From positions 42,883 through 106,882 of the forward strand of contig JAFANA010000008.1 in assembly GCA_019232905.1 (NCBI GenBank): 64,000 nucleotides of DNA. The letters are read 5' to 3'. Positions 44,065 through 51,342 of this stretch are shown here, piece after piece; positions within the stretch are counted from its first letter, which is position 1, and each line of letters begins with the position of its first letter. Source of the stretch: Vulcanimicrobiota bacterium. Lineage in GTDB: Bacteria > Vulcanimicrobiota > Vulcanimicrobiia > Vulcanimicrobiales > Vulcanimicrobiaceae. The notes beneath the pieces were generated by a model that did no database searches, was not told where the DNA came from, and saw only the letters and a program-made list of their open reading frames with translations. The position numbers and the translations under genes are program-made.

Positions 44065-44763
44065 TTATGAATGCAACGCGGTCCTGCGCGATGCCATTAA
44101 TTCCAGAAGAGCTAAGGCCGTGCCGGTCGAGGAAGCCGGATTCTGTCCGGTGATCAGGCGGCCGTCAGTGACCCAAAACGGCTCCCAGTTCGCTTTCTTC
44201 TCAAACGTAGCGCCGAGCCGCATGAGTTCGTCTTCGACGAGAAAGGGCACGACGTCCGTCAGTTGCATTGCTGCCTCTTCGCCATTCGTAAAGCCGGCCA
44301 CGCACTTTCCTTTTACCAGTGGTTCGCCTTGGTACGTGACGTGACGTAGTACGCCCGGTGAGTGGCAAACCAGAGCGATCGGCTTGCCGGCGTTGTAGAA
44401 CGATTCGAGGAGAGCCTTTGAGTCGGCACTCTCGGCCAAGTCCCACATCGGGCCATGTCCGCCCGGATAAAAAACGGTGTCAAAATCTTCAGCTTTAATG
44501 CCGGCGAGGGGGACGGTAGCTGCGAGTTTCTTTTGTGCTGCCGCGTCTTTTTTGAATCGAGCCATTGCTTCAGTCTGATTTTCCGGCAGGTCGCTCTTAG
44601 GATCGATCGGCGGCTGGCCGCCTTTTGGAGACGCGAGCGTCAGCTCGACGCCTGCATCTGTAAAAACATAGTATGGTGCCGCAAACTCCTCAAGCCAGAA
44701 CCCGGTTTTTCGGCCGGTGTTCCCGAGCTGATCGTGCGACGTCAGTACCATTACGATTTTCAT
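44065..44763 (-). CDS. DJ-1/PfpI-family (Hsp31-like) protein
   Basis: A 232-residue class I glutamine-amidotransferase-like protein. MKIVMVLTSHDQLGNTGRKT at the start, FYPGGHGPMWDLAE near 95-108 and the nucleophilic elbow ALVCHSPGVL near 127-136 place it with Hsp31/glyoxalase III-like proteins, which detoxify methylglyoxal or deglycate proteins. The His of the elbow follows Cys directly as expected, and the acidic residue EEFAAPY near 24-30 may complete the site. The ATG at 44763 was chosen over 44826 for fit to the family. It lies upstream of the helicase operon, separated by a hairpin. Confidence 0.88.
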   Translation of the reverse strand: MKIVMVLTSHDQLGNTGRKTGFWLEEFAAPYYVFTDAGVELTLASPKGGQPPIDPKSDLPENQTEAMARFKKDAAAQKKLAATVPLAGIKAEDFDTVFYPGGHGPMWDLAESADSKALLESFYNAGKPIALVCHSPGVLRHVTYQGEPLVKGKCVAGFTNGEEAAMQLTDVVPFLVEDELMRLGATFEKKANWEPFWVTDGRLITGQNPASSTGTALALLELMASRRTALHS

Positions 44764-45139
44764 GGAAGATCCTCGATTATGGTGAAAGTTCCCGAGGAAA
44801 CGGGTCCTCCAACTATCGCACCCCATTGAAATCGAGACGACAATTTAATTGTTCACATATGCCACTTGCCAGTACGGCACGGCATGGTGAGCACAGCGCC
44901 GTGACATGATGGCGGTTGTAGGTCCGGCCAATCGTGCCCCTGAACGCCGGAGCGCTTCTAGAAAAGATTGCAAGTGATGTTGTTTTCGTTTGCCAGGCGA
45001 ACAATTCACGAACTGTGAAACGTGTAGCACCGTGTATCGGCTGCCGGACTGGATCTACGGCATACCGCTCATTTAGTGACTGTGTTATGCCACTGTTTCG
45101 CTCTGTTTGCGATGGCTCGAAGACTCGCGATATTCAAAG
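44764..45139. other. Intergenic region without recognisable gene
   Basis: A plus-strand frame at 44934-45158 has a Cys-rich, unconvincing translation and no ribosome site. The promoter of the DJ-1-family gene should be here. The region leads into the ion-channel remnant. Confidence 0.4.
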
Positions 45140-45430
45140 AGCGGCAGTCAAAGAATAAAGACCTCAAAGTCCTTCTGCCCGTTGTTAATAGTGTCGTCGT
45201 GGTGTTATTGACGGCGCTGCTACGGTCATGCGAACGTTACGCTTGAGACGCGCTGGCAAATGTTAGGCGCGCTCGAAGCGCTCAACGGCATCGTCCTGCT
45301 CGGGCTCTCAACCGCGTTTCTGTTTTCAATACTGCATGGAGCCGTGCAATTTACACAATCAACGTCGGAAACGACCCGTGGCGAACAACGCGTCGATGCT
45401 CCAACGATAGCGAGGCACTCCCGAAAGTAA
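45140..45430 (+). pseudogene. Remnant of a two-TM potassium/ion channel gene
   Basis: Near 45151-45240 one frame encodes a hydrophobic helix (KVLLPVVNSVVVVLLTALLR). Another frame from about 45211 gives YGHANVTLETRWQMLGALEA and then LNGIVLLGLSTAFLFSILHG. The latter is the pore-filter/second-helix end of Ion_trans_2-type channels, where the usual GYGD reads CYGHA. The middle of the protein is missing and the frames are disjoined. The remaining frame runs to a TAA at 45430 inside the converging DoxX gene, beyond the natural end of such channels. Confidence 0.6.
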
Positions 45431-45838
45431 GAGCGCCGCTGCGCAATCGGTAAAGACCGAAAAGTTCAATGGAGCCTTAATGCCCAGAGAGAGCATCATT
45501 GCCGCGCCGAACACGGCGAAAAGGCAGGCACTTCCGATCGCCATGATCCTCGTGCAAATACCTGCGATCAATGCAATGCCGAAGAGCGTCTCGAAGATCG
45601 TCGCAACCACTGCGAGCGACGGTGCGAAGGCGGGCACGAATGAATTGACTTTGGCCGTGTATGTGATGAAGTGTCCGAAGTCGCCCCAGGAAACGTTCGG
45701 CGCACCGTACGGTCCCCAGGCGCCGAAGCGATCGGCGACCGCGGAAAGCAATATGGAGCCGATAGCCAGTCGCGCGAACGCCTGAGTGAGATCGCCTGCC
45801 GGTCCTTCGGTCCAACGGCTGGATGCATTCAAAGACAA
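45359..45838 (-). CDS. DoxX-family membrane protein
   Basis: A 159-residue inner-membrane protein with four hydrophobic helices: LTQAFARLAIGSILLSAVAD, a middle pair around FAPSLAVVATIFETLFGIAL and IAGICTRIMAIGSACLFAVF, and CAAALLLSGVP. DoxX proteins are linked to thiol/redox or terminal oxidase systems, but the role here is unknown. The frame opens further up inside the regulator gene. The TTG at 45838, just after that gene's stop, is the most economical start, so coupling to regulator 2 is likely. It overlaps the channel remnant at its 3' end. Confidence 0.72.
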   Translation of the reverse strand: MSLNASSRWTEGPAGDLTQAFARLAIGSILLSAVADRFGAWGPYGAPNVSWGDFGHFITYTAKVNSFVPAFAPSLAVVATIFETLFGIALIAGICTRIMAIGSACLFAVFGAAMMLSLGIKAPLNFSVFTDCAAALLLSGVPRYRWSIDALFATGRFRR

Positions 45839-45839
45839 A

Positions 45840-48323
45840 TCAGATACCCATCGCCTCGGCGATGGCCTTGTTCTCGGACCATCGGGCGCCATCCGTCATC
45901 AATACATCGAGATCCGGAATCTCTTCGTTTAGCACGGAAAGTAGCCGGTTACGTTCTTGTTCTGCGGAATAATCGCGCTTCAATTGCACGTGGGCGAACC
46001 GCGCTTCGACAAAACCTAAAAGCCTCGCAGCACTTCGAAAGTCGCTCTTCGTCAGTGTCGCGACGGCCGATAGATGCTGAAGCGATAACACGAGATCTTT
46101 TTCGGATTGTGCGTCTCGCGCCGCCTGGAGCGCCTCGAACGCATACGCTTTTCCCTCGTCTACACGTCCAAGAGCTATCCAGAATCCCGAGCAACGGCAC
46201 AGGCTACTTGCCAAAGCGTACCGGTTGCCGGCCGAACGAAGCGCCTCCACAGAGTGGAGGCCGCTTTGCAGCGCCCCTTCAACGTCTCCGGCGTCGAACT
46301 TCGCTTCGGCAAGTTGGTCTTCTACAATTCCCACGAGGCGTTCAAAGCGGCCGTCTCGCAGCGCTGCGAGCATTTCTTCGTAGAGGTCCTGCGCCGCATT
46401 GAAGTCACCCTCGAAGAGGCTCGCTTGCGCAAGTGCGTCGAGTGCGTGTACGGCGGGTCTTACTGCGCCAAGATCGTGGAACGCCTCGAGCGCTGCGAGC
46501 AGTTCGCACTTACCCCTTGCGACGTCGTTTGTATGTATCAACGCTTCGCCGAGTAAGCGACGCGCCTCGGCAGCCCACAGCCGGTCGCCAATCTGTTCGT
46601 ACGAAGCTAAGGCGCGCTCGGCGGTTGCCACCGACCCTTCAAATTCGCCGGTCAGCGACTCGAGATATATTTCCGCCAGTTCTAAGCGTGCTTGCACGTT
46701 CAGCGGCATGTTCTTGTCGCCGGTTGCAAGTGCACGACGCATCCAACGAATACCCTCCACCGTCAGGCCGGAAAAACGAAACACGAAACACAGCGCGCCG
46801 GCTAGGCGTTGACCTATCCGCAAATCCCCCGATTCACCGAACGACCACTCCAGAGCCGCGCGCCAATTATCGATTTCCGATGCAAATTGGGCATTCCATA
46901 CGTCATCGGACGTCAGTTCCAACCTCGAGTCGTACCGTTCGGCCAAGGCAAGGAGTGCCAAGGCGTGCGATCGCGCAGCTTCCTCGTATTCGCCATGTTC
47001 TCGAAGTTTCTCGAGCGCATATTGCCGCGTAGACTCTAACAGACGATAACGCGTAGTTTCGTCGGATATCTCCGCTTGGATCAATGATTTGTCGACGAGA
47101 GAAGAAAGCAATTCGAGTGCCTCGCCGCAACACGGCGTCGGCGTGTCCGCGAACTGCGGCGCGGCAAGCTCGAGTGTGAAACCACCTACGTAGACCGAGA
47201 GCTTTCGAAGAAAACAACGCTCGCCTTCGCTGAGAAGGTCGTAACCCCAGTCAAGCAGCGCGCGCATCGTCTTATGTCTCGGCGGCGCGCTTCGATTACC
47301 GCCCGTCAGCGCGAGAAAACGTTCGTTAAGCCCTTGCGCTAAGGTCGTAACGGATAGAACGCTTATCCGCGAAGCGGCGATTTCAATGGCAAGTGCAACT
47401 CCGTCGAGCCTGCGGCAAATGTCGGCTACGGTAGCTACGTTATTCTCGGTCAGCGCGAAAAGGTTCGATGCAGACTTGGCGCGATCCACGAATAGCGCAA
47501 TCGCATCATACGTCATCGCCTTCTCAATGCTGAGGGTGTCAACAATCTCGGGAGCCGGACATTCCAACGAGGGAACCCGGTACGATCGCTCGCCCGTGAC
47601 GCCGAGTATTTCGCGGCTCGTCGCTAGAATCTGGATGTGCGGGCACAGGCCCAGAATTGCCTCAGCAGCGCTCGCGGCCTCCGCTACTACGTGTTCGCAG
47701 TTATCAAGGACCAAAAGTGTCTTTCGATCCCTCAGAAACGTGACCACACTGTCGAGAATCGGCACATCTGTTGATTCCTGAATGCCAAGCGCTGAGGCAA
47801 TTGCATTCGGAACGAACGACGCATCCGTTACAGTCGCGAGGTCGATGAACCAAGCGCCGTCGATTAAACGCTTGGCAAAATCGGACGCGATGCGCATCGC
47901 GATCCGCGTTTTCCCGACACCTCCGGCACCGACGAGCGTTACGAGCCGGTCGCTCGTCATGAGACCCTCGATATCGGCTACGTCGTGCTTACGCCCGACG
48001 AAACTGGAAAGCTCCGCAGGCAGATCGTGCGCCACCTGCATCGGCACCGAGCGTCTCGGATTCGCCTCAACGTGATTGCGACTCCGCGACGCCGCGCTTT
48101 CCAATTCGGTACGATCGCTTTGCGAAAGTGCAAGCGCATCCGATAGCAGCGCGATAGTATCGAGATACGGCTTTTGCCGGACGCCGCGTTCGAGCGCGCT
48201 AATCGTCTCCACGCTGAGCCGCGCCATCTCCGCAAGTGTTTCTTGAGAGAATCCGCACGCCAGCCGGTGTCGTTTTAGCAACTCGCCGAATGGTTGCCGA
48301 GCCGCCTGCCGTTCTGCATACAT
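45840..48323 (-). CDS. XRE helix-turn-helix / STAND ATPase / TPR regulator, paralogue 2
   Basis: An 827-residue regulator. HTH at about 11-68 (PFGELLKRHRLACGFSQETL, ARLSVETISALERG), STAND ATPase with P-loop GAGGVGKTR near 132-140, LLVLDNCEHV, LATSREILGVTGE, DGVALAIEIAASR, MRALLDWGYDLLSEGE and VDKSLIQAE. TPR-like helices follow, and the shared C-terminal block AARLLGFVEARF ends the chain (IAEAMGI). It starts 43 bases from the divergent ornithine-cyclodeaminase-family gene, so both promoters share a very short region. A DoxX-type gene follows at once. Confidence 0.88.
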   Translation of the reverse strand: MYAERQAARQPFGELLKRHRLACGFSQETLAEMARLSVETISALERGVRQKPYLDTIALLSDALALSQSDRTELESAASRSRNHVEANPRRSVPMQVAHDLPAELSSFVGRKHDVADIEGLMTSDRLVTLVGAGGVGKTRIAMRIASDFAKRLIDGAWFIDLATVTDASFVPNAIASALGIQESTDVPILDSVVTFLRDRKTLLVLDNCEHVVAEAASAAEAILGLCPHIQILATSREILGVTGERSYRVPSLECPAPEIVDTLSIEKAMTYDAIALFVDRAKSASNLFALTENNVATVADICRRLDGVALAIEIAASRISVLSVTTLAQGLNERFLALTGGNRSAPPRHKTMRALLDWGYDLLSEGERCFLRKLSVYVGGFTLELAAPQFADTPTPCCGEALELLSSLVDKSLIQAEISDETTRYRLLESTRQYALEKLREHGEYEEAARSHALALLALAERYDSRLELTSDDVWNAQFASEIDNWRAALEWSFGESGDLRIGQRLAGALCFVFRFSGLTVEGIRWMRRALATGDKNMPLNVQARLELAEIYLESLTGEFEGSVATAERALASYEQIGDRLWAAEARRLLGEALIHTNDVARGKCELLAALEAFHDLGAVRPAVHALDALAQASLFEGDFNAAQDLYEEMLAALRDGRFERLVGIVEDQLAEAKFDAGDVEGALQSGLHSVEALRSAGNRYALASSLCRCSGFWIALGRVDEGKAYAFEALQAARDAQSEKDLVLSLQHLSAVATLTKSDFRSAARLLGFVEARFAHVQLKRDYSAEQERNRLLSVLNEEIPDLDVLMTDGARWSENKAIAEAMGI

Positions 48324-48366
48324 GTCTTATCCAGCGTACACGGAATGCACTCGAAGTAAAGGAAAT
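48324..48366. promoter_or_regulatory. Compact divergent control region
   Basis: Only 43 bases separate the ATG of regulator 2 and the ATG of the ornithine-cyclodeaminase-like gene. AAAGGAA precedes the latter. Promoters must overlap each other or extend into the genes, so binding of regulator 2 here would affect both. Confidence 0.4.
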
Positions 48367-49272
48367 ATGATGCGCTCCATCACTGAGGCGGACGTTCGCG
48401 CGGTCCTGCGATGGGACGAGTTGATAGCAGCGATGGAAAAAGCGTTGATCGACTTCTCGTCCGGCCGCGTCGTTCAGCCGGTACGACACTTCCTTACGCT
48501 CGAGGAAGGCAAGCGACATTTTCTGAGCATGCCTGCCGCCACCGAACATGCCATGGGCCTCAAAGCGGTGACATTTTATCCCGCCAATGAGGGGACCGGA
48601 GTGCCGACGCATATGGCGATGGTGTTGCTCTTCGACCCCGCGACGGGTGAACCACTTGCCGCCATGGACGGCCGGCTCATCACGGAAATGCGCACTGCCG
48701 CGGTTTCCGCCGCCGTGACAAATCACTTAGCGTCCCCAAACGCACGGGTTCTCGCGATTATCGGAAGCGGTGTTCAAGCGAAGGCGCATCTCCAAGCGCT
48801 GCGACACGTGCGTGATTTCGACGAAGTGCGCGTACACAGCCGAACGGCTGCGCATGAAGAAGCGTTTGCACGAGCGCATGGTGCGAAAGCCATGGATGCG
48901 GAGCCGGCCGTACGTGGTGCCGACGTTATTGTCGTAGCGACCACGGCGATGCGTCCAGTCCTCAAGGGTGAGTGGCTTAAGCCCGGCGCCCACGTGAACG
49001 CGATCGGGGCAGCGCGTCCAACGTGGCGTGAACTCGACGATGAGGCAATGGATAAAATCGTGATTGCGGATTCGCGGGAGGCGGTGTTGCAGGAAGCCGG
49101 CGACGTGATTCTCTCGAACGCGAAGGTCTATGCGGAAGCGGGTGAGATTCTGGCAGGCACGAGCCGCATTTCCTCAACCGAAACGACCGTGTTCAAGTCC
49201 GTCGGCCTTGCAATCGAAGATATTGCGGCGGCAAAGCTGGTGTTCGATCGAATACGGTCGAACGGCATGTAA
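48367..49272 (+). CDS. Ornithine cyclodeaminase/mu-crystallin family protein
   Basis: A 301-residue NAD(P)-dependent enzyme. IGSGVQAKAHLQALRHVRDF near residues 125-145 is the dinucleotide site; EMRTAAVSAAVTNHL and GAHVNAIGAARPTWREL carry conserved substrate residues. Family members include ornithine cyclodeaminase, alanine dehydrogenase of the archaeal type and ketimine reductase. The specific reaction cannot be read. The ATG at 48367 is set by AAAGGAA; the frame is open further into the shared control region. The NTF2-like gene starts 17 bases later and a permease follows, suggesting an amino-acid uptake and conversion operon. Confidence 0.9.
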   Translation: MMRSITEADVRAVLRWDELIAAMEKALIDFSSGRVVQPVRHFLTLEEGKRHFLSMPAATEHAMGLKAVTFYPANEGTGVPTHMAMVLLFDPATGEPLAAMDGRLITEMRTAAVSAAVTNHLASPNARVLAIIGSGVQAKAHLQALRHVRDFDEVRVHSRTAAHEEAFARAHGAKAMDAEPAVRGADVIVVATTAMRPVLKGEWLKPGAHVNAIGAARPTWRELDDEAMDKIVIADSREAVLQEAGDVILSNAKVYAEAGEILAGTSRISSTETTVFKSVGLAIEDIAAAKLVFDRIRSNGM

Positions 49273-49289
49273 GTACAGAAAGGGGAGTT

Positions 49290-49742
49290 ATGCGCGTCGT
49301 ACTTTTCGTGCTCGCCTCCATCCTCGCTATGGCGCCGGCCGCTGCGGCGGAATCCGGTAACGTCATGGCCACCGTTCATCAATTCATTGACGGAATAAAC
49401 AGCGGCAACATGAAAAGCGCGGTTGCCGCATGCGCTTCGCCGGCATCGGTGATCGATGACTTTCCTCCACACGAGTGGCAGGGAGCTACGGCGTGTGCTG
49501 ACTGGGCCAAAGGGTTTCAGGCCGCTGTTAAAGATGCAGGCTACACCGACAACGTGGTGACGCTCGGCAAACCCACCCACATTGATATTACCGGCGACCG
49601 CGCCTACGTTGTCGTTTCCGCTAATTATCGCTACAAAGTCCACGGCAAGCAGGCCGCGGAATACGGTTCGATTTTCACGGTAGCGCTGCATAAATTGCCG
49701 GCAGGCTGGCGTATCACGGGTTGGGCGTGGGCGAAGCACTAG
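49290..49742 (+). CDS. Secreted NTF2/SnoaL-like protein
   Basis: A 150-residue exported protein with signal peptide MRVVLFVLASILAMAPAAAA and a single NTF2-like domain: VMATVHQFIDGINSGNMKSA helix, then AYVVVSANYRYKVHGKQAAE and SIFTVALHKLPAGWRITGWA strands. This fold hosts varied enzymes and binding proteins; no active site can be named. A ribosome site AAAGGGG precedes the ATG. It lies between the cyclodeaminase-like gene and an amino-acid permease, whose start overlaps its end by about 20 bases. Confidence 0.8.
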   Translation: MRVVLFVLASILAMAPAAAAESGNVMATVHQFIDGINSGNMKSAVAACASPASVIDDFPPHEWQGATACADWAKGFQAAVKDAGYTDNVVTLGKPTHIDITGDRAYVVVSANYRYKVHGKQAAEYGSIFTVALHKLPAGWRITGWAWAKH

Positions 49743-51313
49743 AAAGCGCAACGCAGAGCGGCGAAAGCCATCGCCTCGCCGCATTAGGCTACCGTCAAGA
49801 ACTATCGCGAGTACTTTCGCTCTTCGACAACTTCGCGGTGGCCTTCAGCTATCTAAGCCCGATGGTCGGCATTTATTCGCTGTACACACTGGGCTTGGGC
49901 ACCGGTGGCCCGCGCTACATCTGGACGATGCCGGTCGTTGTCGGATTGATGATGCTCGTTGCGTTGGTCTTTGGCGAACTCTCGAGTGAATATCCGCTTT
50001 CCGGCGCGCTGTACCAGTACGGCAAGTACAACGTCGGCCCGCGCTACGGCTGGTTCGTCGGCTGGATCTATGGTTTCGCGTTGCTGGCAACGGTAGCGTC
50101 GGTCGATTCGGGCGCGGTCGGCTACATTGCTTCGCTTTCGAATATCTGGTTCAAGACGCACATCGACCCGGCGAGTAATTTGACGATTTTTGTTATTACC
50201 GGCGGCGTTATCATCCTATCGGCAATTTTGAACTCCGTCGGCGCGAAAATCATGGGCCGCGTCGCGCGCTTCGGCGTTTACGTTGAAACGATTGGAACAT
50301 TTGGTGTATTTCTTGCGCTCGCGATTCATGGTTTTCATCAGAGGCTCGGTTTTATTTTTTCCACGCAAAACGTCGAGTTTGCTAAGACCAACCCGTTAAG
50401 TCTCAACTTCGGCGGAAACTGGTGGGGGAGCGCCGCGCTTGTCGCTATCCTCGCTAACGTTTATATTTTTTACGGTTTCGAGTCAGCCGGCGACATCTCC
50501 GAAGAAACCGTTGACGCGCAGCGACAGGTCCCCAAAGCCATGCGTAACGCGTTGCTCTACGGAGGGATTGCGTCCTTCGTCTTAGTTCTAGGCCTGCTGC
50601 TGGCAACGCCGCCAAGCGGCATCAATGACGTTGTAAGCGGAGGAATCAATACAATTCTTTCGACGCTGCCGCCTTGGCTTCAAGACTTCTTTCTCGTCAT
50701 GGTTATCGTGGCGTTCTTTAGCTGCGGTACGGCCGTTCAGGGAGCCGGAGCCCGGGTCGCGTACGCCCTTGCGCGCGACGGCGCAATCCCATTCAGCAAC
50801 GCAATCAAAAGCATTTCGCCCCGCTATCGCACGCCCGTCAACGCCATCTTGGTCGGAACGATCGTTCCATTCGCTTTTCTCTTGCTGGTGCTCATCAATC
50901 CGAGCAAACCGGTTCACATCCTATGGTTCGACTATCCCGCCAACGTAACGGCGCTCTACGCGCTCGTTTCGTTTGCTACATCGGGAATCTATCTAGCCTT
51001 TTTCCTGACGGTGTTCGGCGCGTTCATTGCGCGCCGACGGGGATGGAAGCCATCGGGTGTATTCACGTTGGGCAAGTGGGGGATGCCGGTTACAATCGGC
51101 GCAGCAATATATTTACTGCTCATGCTCCTGAATATCGTGTGGCCCGGCCCGCTCTCCGGTGGTCGCGCGGTCTTCAACTACGGGTGGGTCACGCTGCTGG
51201 TAATGCTTGTAATTGTTGCGACCGGTGCACTGTACGAAGCATTCGCCCGTCCCGATCAGGGAGATAAGGAGAGAGCGTCCGCGAGAAGACCGACCGTGCC
51301 GGACGGCAAGTAG
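49721..51313 (+). CDS. APC-family amino-acid permease
   Basis: A 530-residue inner-membrane transporter of the amino acid-polyamine-organocation superfamily, about 12-13 helices. FDNFAVAFSYLSPMVGIYSL with TLGLGTGGPRYIW, then FGELSSEYPLSGALYQYGKY, and FYGFESAGDISEETVDAQRQ, VPKAMRNALL are landmark stretches of the GABA/choline-permease-like group. The frame begins at TTG 49721; GTG 49727 is an alternative. Both overlap the NTF2-like gene. With the cyclodeaminase-like enzyme it probably takes up the amino acid that enzyme uses; inference from context. Confidence 0.9.
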   Translation: MGVGEALESATQSGESHRLAALGYRQELSRVLSLFDNFAVAFSYLSPMVGIYSLYTLGLGTGGPRYIWTMPVVVGLMMLVALVFGELSSEYPLSGALYQYGKYNVGPRYGWFVGWIYGFALLATVASVDSGAVGYIASLSNIWFKTHIDPASNLTIFVITGGVIILSAILNSVGAKIMGRVARFGVYVETIGTFGVFLALAIHGFHQRLGFIFSTQNVEFAKTNPLSLNFGGNWWGSAALVAILANVYIFYGFESAGDISEETVDAQRQVPKAMRNALLYGGIASFVLVLGLLLATPPSGINDVVSGGINTILSTLPPWLQDFFLVMVIVAFFSCGTAVQGAGARVAYALARDGAIPFSNAIKSISPRYRTPVNAILVGTIVPFAFLLLVLINPSKPVHILWFDYPANVTALYALVSFATSGIYLAFFLTVFGAFIARRRGWKPSGVFTLGKWGMPVTIGAAIYLLLMLLNIVWPGPLSGGRAVFNYGWVTLLVMLVIVATGALYEAFARPDQGDKERASARRPTVPDGK

Positions 51314-51342
51314 TCGTCGGGAAGCCCCTCGAAAAGGGTCAG

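Noticed and set aside
44934..45158. 74-codon plus-strand frame
   Set aside because: No ribosome site, Cys/Ser-rich translation and no domain; overlaps the start of the channel remnant.
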